DNA from: Treponema succinifaciens DSM 2489
Lineage (GTDB): Bacteria; Spirochaetota; Spirochaetia; Treponematales; Treponemataceae
DNA: 64,000 bases
Reading direction: 5' to 3'
NCBI RefSeq assembly: GCF_000195275.1
Contig: NC_015385.1
Location: 868,001 to 932,000 of the forward strand
Of this stretch, positions 58,527-64,000 are shown piece by piece. Position 1 is the stretch's first letter. Each line of letters starts with the position of its first letter. A program made the position numbers and the translations under genes. The notes under the pieces are model-generated. The model saw only the letters and a list, made by a program, of their open reading frames with translations. It did not search any database and was not told where the DNA came from.

Positions 58527-59393
58527 ATGAAGAGTTTGAAAAAATGTTTTAGTTTGGCTGGCGGCCGCAAGAGCGTGCTGTCTTTTGCAAGGCTTTTGTG
58601 CGGGCTTGTTATGCTTACAGTTCCGCTGTGCACTTCGTGCGGACAGAAAAAGGTTGACGTGCAGAAAGTTCTTGGAAAGGAAAACTACAAGGCAAGCGAA
58701 CTTATGATTGCAGTTCCGGGGCAGAACTTTTCTATTCTTGCAACAGAAGTTACACAGGAGCTTTATGAGACTGTAATGGGAGAGAACCCAAGCGAGTTCA
58801 AGGGAGAAAAGAACCTTCCTGTAGAAAACGTGAGTTGGGTTGACGCTGTTGCGTTCTGCAACGAACTGAGTGTAAAAGAAGGCTTAAAGCCGTGCTACTC
58901 ATACAAGGAAAACACAAACGCTGCTCAATGGGGCTTGGACAATAATGAAATGAGCGACTGGTCGGAAAACAAATGGAAAAAGTTCAACAAGAACTTTGCC
59001 TGCGATACAACAGCCGATGGCTACCGCCTGCCGACAGTGGCGGAGTGGCTGTGGGCTGCAATGGGAGGACAAGTTTTTAAATGCAGCGGAAGCGACAACC
59101 TAGATGAAGTGGGCTGGTATTATAAAAATAGCGAAGAAAAGACACATCCAGTTGTGCAGAAAAAGCCTAACGGTTACGGCTTGTATGACATGAGCGGAAA
59201 CGTGTGGGAATGGTGCGGAGATTTGGACGAGTATTTCTGGGATTTCGACCCCGACTACAGCAACGTACGCTACAACTGCGGCGGCTGGAGCAGCAACGCC
59301 TACTACTGCGAGGTGGGCTACGAGTTCTGGAGCGACGCCAATATCACCAGCAACAACTTGGGCTTCCGTATTGTCCGCTCTACAGGCAAGTAA
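58527..59393 (+). CDS. FGE-sulfatase (SUMF1-like) domain lipoprotein
   Basis: 288 residues. A signal peptide ends with lipobox VPLCTSC (about residue 38). The FGE/C-type-lectin-fold domain covers about 55-285: ATEVTQELYETVMGENPSEFKG, PVENVSWVDAVAFCNELS, GYRLPTVAEWLWAAMGG, YGLYDMSGNVWEWCGD and NNLGFRIVRSTGK (some split here). In treponemes this fold occurs in DGR-diversified surface proteins. From about 59226 nearly every codon ends in C, unlike the rest of the gene. Preceded by AACGAGGAG. Enzymatic formylglycine activity is unlikely. Confidence 0.85.
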   Translation: MKSLKKCFSLAGGRKSVLSFARLLCGLVMLTVPLCTSCGQKKVDVQKVLGKENYKASELMIAVPGQNFSILATEVTQELYETVMGENPSEFKGEKNLPVENVSWVDAVAFCNELSVKEGLKPCYSYKENTNAAQWGLDNNEMSDWSENKWKKFNKNFACDTTADGYRLPTVAEWLWAAMGGQVFKCSGSDNLDEVGWYYKNSEEKTHPVVQKKPNGYGLYDMSGNVWEWCGDLDEYFWDFDPDYSNVRYNCGGWSSNAYYCEVGYEFWSDANITSNNLGFRIVRSTGK

Positions 59394-59615
59394 TGGCGAG
59401 CTGCGGCGGTGCAGTGCCGGTGTAGCGCAGGCGGCAAGCCGCAGCGGAGCAGGTACGGAACAGCTGCAGCGAGCAGGCGCTGTTGTAAAAAAAATAGATT
59501 CCTGCATCGAGTGCAGGAATGACATATAAGTAATAACGGGAATGGCACTTGGATATGTGCGGCAGGACACGGAGAGAGTTTTGTGTAAAGGAATTTTTAT
59601 AAATGAAAACTTTGA
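59394..59615. other. GC-rich tail after the FGE gene plus a hairpin
   Basis: 59395-59485 is strikingly GC-rich for this genome, with repeated GCAGCGG/GCAGG and GGCGGCAAGCCGC-type pieces. ATTCCTGCA (59499-59507) pairs with TGCAGGAAT just after. No gene seen. Confidence 0.5.
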
Positions 59616-60353
59616 GAGAATAAAAAAGACTATCTTAAGCAGCTTTCATCTGTTTACAGTAAGCTTAATTCAAAGACAGATGAGTTCACGGAAAGCTTTT
59701 CCGCAAAAATGAATGCGGTGGGCAACCCGAACTTTAAGATGTCGAACAAGATGATAAAAGAGTACCAGGACAAGCTTGCAAAGCTTGCTCCAGCTTCTTC
59801 TGACTTGATGGAAAATTATTTCACAATCAACTCAGAAATATATGACGACTTATGCGGCAAGTTTGAGGAAAAGTATGCTGAAAAGCTCAATAAAATATGC
59901 GATGCAATAAAGGAAGCCGACAGGCAGGCATATTTTAGCTACCTAAAAAGAACGCTGCCTGGAAAATGGAGATTTGACGATAACAAGGATGACAGAAAAG
60001 GCTTTGCGGAACTTGTTTTCAAAGGCGACGGAGCGTCTGGAGAGTTTTCTTATTACTATCATAAAGATTTCGGCACAGAAATAGATTTAAATCCTATGGA
60101 TCTTTTTAGCTATCATATAAACGAATTTGGACAGCCGCGGGTAGGAAAACTGATAGAACTGCCAGAGGAAGAGTTTAAATATTCCGGCACATATACAATG
60201 CTTGAAAATACTGCATATCTAAAGATTAACTCTGCTTCTAGCAAAAATACGCCGGAAAAGAAAGCAGGAGAGTCATTGCAGTCCCGTGTAAGCTTTGAAG
60301 ATTCAAACACCCTCTATTTTGACGGAAAAATGTTCAAGCGCGCTAGAAGATAG
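59616..60353 (+). pseudogene. 5'-truncated hypothetical protein
   Basis: The frame is open from a TGA before 59616, reading ENKKDYLKQLSSVYSKLNSK without any ATG until 59709, and the upstream residues look genuinely coding. The protein therefore seems to have lost its start and probably its signal peptide. The remaining part is helical (to about 90), then strand-rich (GKWRFDDNKDDRKGFAELVF, YSGTYTMLENTAYLKIN). A start at 59709 would give 214 residues without a ribosome site. Family unknown; resembles treponemal lipoprotein bodies. Confidence 0.6.
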
Positions 60354-60379
60354 AAGCTGATCCGTGCAAAAAGAAATTC

Positions 60380-60405
60380 CCGTGCCGCTTGCACGGGAAT
60401 GAAAA
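60380..60405. repeat. Short hairpin repeat ATTCCCGTGC/GCACGGGAAT
   Basis: Ten-base perfect arms separated by five bases, similar in form to the 20-bp ATTCCC...GGGAAT dyads known elsewhere (dRS3-like). A related ATTCCTGCA dyad is at 59499. May act as terminator. Confidence 0.6.
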
Positions 60406-60456
60406 AAACGTTTTATTATTATTATCCGATAAATATGTTCTGGTTGCAGTGCCGTG

Positions 60457-61602
60457 CTAATTTTCTGTAATAAATTCGATGTAGTTTTCCTTGGTAATTA
60501 CTGAAAATGGAATCTCAGGATAATTGTTGGAGAATGTAAGCGGACACTTTGCGCCGGATTTTTTTGAACTGTATTTGAATTCAAAGGCGGAAAAAACTCC
60601 GTCCTTTTCTTCTATAAAATCAATTTCCTGTTTTTGGGTTGTGCGCCAGAAATAGTACTTTTCCTTTCTGTTGTGAAATGCATTATTCTTGATGCGTTCG
60701 CTTATTAGAAAATTTTCCCAAAGTCCGCCGATGTCTGCGCGCAGGCTGCACGGAAAAAAATTATTGATGACAGCGTTCCTTACTCCGTTGTCGTAAAAAT
60801 AAATCTTTATGCTTTTCTTCAGTTCATTTCGCACATTCCGGCTGTAAGAATGAAGATGAAAGATGACAAATGCCTTTTCCAGCAGATCAATATATCTTTG
60901 TACAGTCAGGGTATCAATTCCAAGCAACCTGCCTATCTCGTTGAATGAAACCTCGCTTCCTACCTGCAAGGCTAGTGCCTGAACAAGTTTTTCTATAATA
61001 GCGGGTTTTCGTATATCCTGAAATTCAAATACATCTTTATAAAGATAGCTTGAGACAATGTTTGAGAGAATCTCCTTTTCATCACCGGGATTGTTAACAA
61101 CATCTGGATAAAATCCGTAGACTAAGCGGGTTTCCAGTTGCCTGATTTCATCAATCATGGATGAATTATGGACAAGCTCGTTCGTGGAAAACGGAAAAAG
61201 ATTGTACTCAAATTTTCGCCCGGTCAGAGGCTCATTCAATGTATTGGAAAGATCTAGGGACGAAGAGCCTGTTACCGCGAACTGCACATCTTGGAAATTT
61301 TCGTAGAGGATTTTCAAAATAAGCCCGATATTTTTTACACGTTGCGCCTCGTCAATTACAATGAATTTTGACTTTCCGATAAGCGGTCTAAAGTGCGCAG
61401 AAGATTCTTTAGTAAGCATGGAGCGCACATCGCTTTCATCGCAGTTCCAATATTGCGCCGTGTCTAAAAAGCCTGCTTCTGAAATCATTGACTTAAAAAG
61501 AGTTGTCTTTCCTACTTGGCGCGGTCCAATTAATATTATAATTTTCCCTTTTCCGATTCTTGATTTAAGAATGCTCTTTAAATCGCGTTGAATTTCAGTC
61601 AT
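60457..61602 (-). CDS. DUF4143-type AAA ATPase (paralogue 3)
   Basis: 381 residues. Walker A ILIGPRQVGKTTLFKSM (about 23-39), Walker B FIVIDEAQRVKN, sensor FAVTGSSSLDL. Middle region with winged-helix pattern (FNEIGRLLGIDTLTVQRYIDL), then DUF4143 with KIYFYDNGVRNAVI and nuclease-like core QEIDFIEEKDGVFSAFEFKYSS. Promoter TTGATT-17-TATATT on the minus strand, with the ATG 6 nt after the -10. Function unknown. Distinct from paralogues 1 and 2 in sequence, so not a recent duplication. Confidence 0.9.
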   Translation of the reverse strand: MTEIQRDLKSILKSRIGKGKIIILIGPRQVGKTTLFKSMISEAGFLDTAQYWNCDESDVRSMLTKESSAHFRPLIGKSKFIVIDEAQRVKNIGLILKILYENFQDVQFAVTGSSSLDLSNTLNEPLTGRKFEYNLFPFSTNELVHNSSMIDEIRQLETRLVYGFYPDVVNNPGDEKEILSNIVSSYLYKDVFEFQDIRKPAIIEKLVQALALQVGSEVSFNEIGRLLGIDTLTVQRYIDLLEKAFVIFHLHSYSRNVRNELKKSIKIYFYDNGVRNAVINNFFPCSLRADIGGLWENFLISERIKNNAFHNRKEKYYFWRTTQKQEIDFIEEKDGVFSAFEFKYSSKKSGAKCPLTFSNNYPEIPFSVITKENYIEFITEN

Positions 61603-61608
61603 GATGTT

Positions 61609-61637
61609 AATATAGATGAAAAAACTAGGCTAATCAA
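61609..61637 (-). promoter_or_regulatory. Promoter of ATPase paralogue 3
   Basis: On the minus strand TTGATT (61632-61637), a 17-nt spacer and TATATT (61609-61614), six nt before the ATG. Near-consensus and leaderless in geometry. Confidence 0.75.
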
Positions 61638-61641
61638 TAAA

Positions 61642-61694
61642 TATTATAATATTTTTCGATTATATTCTGAAATTATTATAATATTTTTCGATTA
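61642..61694. promoter_or_regulatory. Operator set 4: two identical 21-bp repeats at 32-bp spacing
   Basis: TATTATAATATTTTTCGATT(A) at 61642-61662 and 61674-61694, identical and exactly 32 bp apart, ending 4 bp before the -35 of ATPase paralogue 3. Confidence 0.8.
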
Positions 61695-61724
61695 GCTGCC
61701 ATTGTTCGGTTTGACTGGATAATC

Positions 61725-62480
61725 TTATGGCATTTTATTATAGTCGGCTCTTCCTTCAAGGACATCCTCAATCATTTTGACATCAAGGGGCTTTCCGTCT
61801 TCGGAAGAGAATATTTTTCTTACAGCAAATGTGCCATCTTTCGGGAAACGTTCATAAATTTCAAGGCTGTCGGCAAAGCCTGATTCATAGACTGACTTTA
61901 TCGTTTCTGGAAGCTGTCTTATCACAAGGTTGTGATGGGCCTTGTCAACCGCCCTTGCCAAAAGCGGATTTGTCTCCTTCATTTTTTCATAGCGTTCCTG
62001 ACACGACTTCCAGCTGGTCTCCTTGTCGCATATTTGAATCGCGATTCCAGTCCTGTATCCGGCCTGTTTCATCTTTTTCAGTGTCGAGACAGGTGTCGCA
62101 GAAGTGCGGAATGTTCCCTCGACAACAATGTTGTATTTTTCAGAAACCGCCTTGTCTATAAGCTCCTCTGTCATGCGTCCTGAAAATTTCGATGTGTATT
62201 TCGGCGACTCCTCTTTGTAAAGGCTCTGGATTTCCTCAAAATGAGGATGATATGGGCGGAAGTCATCGCCGGAGATGGAAATTATGTTCTTGTTCAATCT
62301 TGCGGAAAGCATATTTGTGAGCGTTGTTTTTCCTGCTCCTGGCTGGCCGCCGAGAACGAAGCCCTCTGGAGATTCCTCTGCCTTAAGAAACGGATTCATC
62401 AATTTTATCTGATTCCAGACAATCCTGAATTTGTCCTTGAATTCTTCATCTGTGCAGTTCAGTTCATTGATAAGATACAT
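61725..62480 (-). CDS. Zeta-family toxin kinase
   Basis: 251 residues. Walker A FVLGGQPGAGKTTLTNML (about 41-58), SISGDDFRPYHPHF with the catalytic aspartate, and the VVEGTFRTSATP segment typical of zeta/PezT. These toxins phosphorylate UDP-N-acetylglucosamine and block cell-wall synthesis. The antitoxin gene lies 2 bp upstream. It closes the accessory block before purM. Confidence 0.93.
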   Translation of the reverse strand: MYLINELNCTDEEFKDKFRIVWNQIKLMNPFLKAEESPEGFVLGGQPGAGKTTLTNMLSARLNKNIISISGDDFRPYHPHFEEIQSLYKEESPKYTSKFSGRMTEELIDKAVSEKYNIVVEGTFRTSATPVSTLKKMKQAGYRTGIAIQICDKETSWKSCQERYEKMKETNPLLARAVDKAHHNLVIRQLPETIKSVYESGFADSLEIYERFPKDGTFAVRKIFSSEDGKPLDVKMIEDVLEGRADYNKMP

Positions 62481-62482
62481 GG

Positions 62483-62686
62483 CTACATTGCTCCCAGCTG
62501 CTTGATTCTTGTGGTTGTGGCTTTGTAGTCTATGTCATTAAAATCTGTATTTATAAGTTTGTGCTTCAGACTGCACAACGCTCTTTCCGAGTCTGTTCGC
62601 TCATCGCTGTTGCTTTTATTGTGCAACATTGCAAGGCTATAAGAAACAAGTTCCAGGAGAACATCCTTTTCCATTATTGTAGCCAT
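62483..62686 (-). CDS. Epsilon-like antitoxin of the zeta toxin
   Basis: 67 residues, helical and short (MATIMEKDVLLELVSYSLAML, then SERALCSLKHKLINTDFNDID). It precedes the zeta toxin by 2 bp, as expected for an antitoxin translated first. Sequence resemblance to epsilon antitoxins is weak, so the call rests on position and size. GGAGGCGAG just upstream of the ATG serves as ribosome site. Confidence 0.78.
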   Translation of the reverse strand: MATIMEKDVLLELVSYSLAMLHNKSNSDERTDSERALCSLKHKLINTDFNDIDYKATTTRIKQLGAM

Positions 62687-62882
62687 AGGCTCGCCTCCAT
62701 GAATAAATTCTATTTCACACAGTATTATTTTGTCAAGTTCTGTTTTTAGGAACTCTTAACACAGCAATGACACTGCGGCTTTAGCTTTGCGGAGAATAAT
62801 TGTTTAATCCCCGCATAAATGACCGTAATTTTGCGGAGATTATATTGATATTCTCGATTTTACTGTGTCAATTTTCTTGTAA

Positions 62883-62911
62883 TTGAATAATAACAAAATA
62901 AACTGTATATT
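62883..62911 (+). promoter_or_regulatory. Promoter of purM
   Basis: TTGAAT (62883-62888), a 17-nt spacer and TATATT (62906-62911), with TG one base before the -10. A ribosome site AAGGAACGG follows. Having its own promoter fits its separation from purEF. Confidence 0.6.
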
Positions 62912-62941
62912 ATAAAAATAATTTTTTTAAGGAACGGAATC

Positions 62942-64000
62942 ATGGCGGAAAAATTTGACTACAAGAAAGCTGGCGTTGATGTTAACGAGGGCTACAAGGC
63001 TGTTGACAAATACAAGAAGCAGTCTGAGCGTGCAAGAATCCCTGGTCAGCTGACCGAGCTTGGCGCATTCAATGGAATGTTTGCAGTTCCAAAGAATATG
63101 AAGAATCCTGTTATGGTTTCTGGAACAGATGGAGTTGGAACAAAGCTGGACATTGCCTTTCAGATGGGAATCTATGACACAGTTGGAATTGACTGTGTTG
63201 CAATGAGCGTTAACGACATTCTTTGCAGCGGCGTAAAGACTTCATTTTTCCTTGATTATATTGCCTGCGGAAAGCTTGATTCAAAGGTTGCCGGCGAGCT
63301 TGTAAAAGGTGTAACTGACGGCTGTGTAGATGCGGGCTGCGCTCTTCTTGGCGGTGAAACTGCTGAAATGCCAGGTTTTTACGATGATGGAAAATATGAT
63401 CTGGCTGGCTTTGGAGTTGGCGTTGCAGATAAATCTGACATTATTAATGGAAGCAAAATAAAAGAAGGCGATGTTTTAATCGGTCTTTCTTCTACTGGTC
63501 CGCATTCAAACGGATATTCTTTAATCAGAAAGCTTGTTACAGATTTTGAGGAGAAAATTACAATCGGCGGAAAAGAAAGAAAAATCGGAGAAGTTCTTCT
63601 TACTCCTACACGCATTTATGTGCGCCCGGTTATGGACGTTTTGAGCAAGTTCCGTTCAAGTGTTCATGGAATGGTTCACGTTACAGGCGGCGGATTCTAT
63701 GAAAATGTTCCGCGTATGTTCCCTCACGCAAAAGAGGGCAAAAAGCAGCTTATTGCAATGATAAAGAAAGATTCCTGGGAAGTTCCGGAGATTTTTGATG
63801 AACTTATAAAGCGCGGCGCAGATCCGGAAAATGTTTTCTCAACTTTCAATATGGGAATCGGATTTGTTCTTGCGGTAAGCAAAAAGGACGCTGCGGAAAT
63901 CCTAAAGAGATTCAATGCGAACGCAAAGAAATTCGCTGTAAAGGGAGCTCCTGTTATGAAAGCCTATGAGATTGGCTACGTCGGCCACACAGACAAGGTC
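62942..64000 (+). CDS. purM: Phosphoribosylformylglycinamidine cyclo-ligase (3' end outside window)
   Basis: 353 residues visible, open at the right edge. Starts MAEKFDYKKAGVDVNEGYKA, with the PurM motifs PVMVSGTDGVGTKLDIAF, GIDCVAMSVNDILCSGVKT, ALLGGETAEMPGFYDDGKYD and GLSSTGPHSNGYSL. ATP-dependent closing of the AIR imidazole ring in purine synthesis, which feeds PurE. GTPTR-type motif LTPTRIYVRPVM follows. The C-terminal portion near the edge still matches (FNMGIGFVLAV), so only a short tail is missing. Confidence 0.96.
   Translation, partial: MAEKFDYKKAGVDVNEGYKAVDKYKKQSERARIPGQLTELGAFNGMFAVPKNMKNPVMVSGTDGVGTKLDIAFQMGIYDTVGIDCVAMSVNDILCSGVKTSFFLDYIACGKLDSKVAGELVKGVTDGCVDAGCALLGGETAEMPGFYDDGKYDLAGFGVGVADKSDIINGSKIKEGDVLIGLSSTGPHSNGYSLIRKLVTDFEEKITIGGKERKIGEVLLTPTRIYVRPVMDVLSKFRSSVHGMVHVTGGGFYENVPRMFPHAKEGKKQLIAMIKKDSWEVPEIFDELIKRGADPENVFSTFNMGIGFVLAVSKKDAAEILKRFNANAKKFAVKGAPVMKAYEIGYVGHTDKV

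Noticed and set aside
62687-62882. Purine riboswitch upstream of purM
   Set aside because: No TATA..TCTACC-type core; only an imperfect GCGGAGA/CCCCGC hairpin is seen.

Overview
The window looks like a low- to mid-GC spirochaete chromosome, most likely a Treponema from a host-associated, anaerobic and saccharolytic lineage. Reasons: a membrane class III cyclase followed by a treponemal-type coiled-coil protein, a FadL-type outer-membrane protein, a glycogen debranching enzyme/phosphorylase pair, a TmpC/PnrA-type purine nucleoside ABC system, many DUF4143 AAA ATPases, and FGE-domain (formylglycine-generating-enzyme fold) lipoproteins. This is inferred from gene content; no rRNA or other species marker is present.

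Positions 1-39767 are mostly ordinary backbone: M24 peptidase, MurJ, cyclase, RsuA-type pseudouridine synthase, Fhs, ThrH, citramalate synthase plus LeuB, a hybrid histidine kinase, LysA, bacteriohemerythrin, a feoA-feoA-feoB iron operon with two tiny membrane proteins, a glycine-riboswitch-controlled amino-acid symporter, an ECF sigma/anti-sigma pair, glgX and glgP (glgP with a LacI-type operator inside its promoter), a DMT exporter, a FadL-like porin, uvrC, a LamG/FnIII secreted protein, a large acidic TPR protein, purE and purF. Three copies of a ~215-bp MITE with CAGGGCAAAC ends sit in intergenic gaps; two have target-site duplications and one carries a second repeat nested inside it.

About 23 kb of accessory DNA (39768-62941) lies between purF and purM. 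It holds an SSB-like small protein, a LuxR-type regulator, a DUF234-type ATPase, a 22-bp tandem repeat array, an HU-like protein opposite a small phage-type lysis cassette, a deletion derivative of an IS1182-type element, decayed GNAT and other genes, a complete purine-nucleoside ABC transporter with GC-rich codon use, an IS3 transposase remnant, a lipoprotein gene whose promoter spacer is a C10 tract, three intact DUF4143 ATPases plus two remnants, an FGE-domain lipoprotein with an NNC-rich, DGR-like tail, and a zeta toxin/antitoxin pair.

The most novel-looking signal is in the DUF4143 ATPase loci (54.5-61.7 kb). Each has its own direct-repeat operator set, different in sequence from its paralogues, spaced 32-34 bp and overlapping or abutting a promoter whose -10 box lies only 6 nt from the ATG where the gene is intact. 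This suggests self-specific autoregulation and leaderless transcription, and the same -10-to-ATG geometry recurs at several backbone genes. All functional statements here are from reading the sequence; no database search was run.
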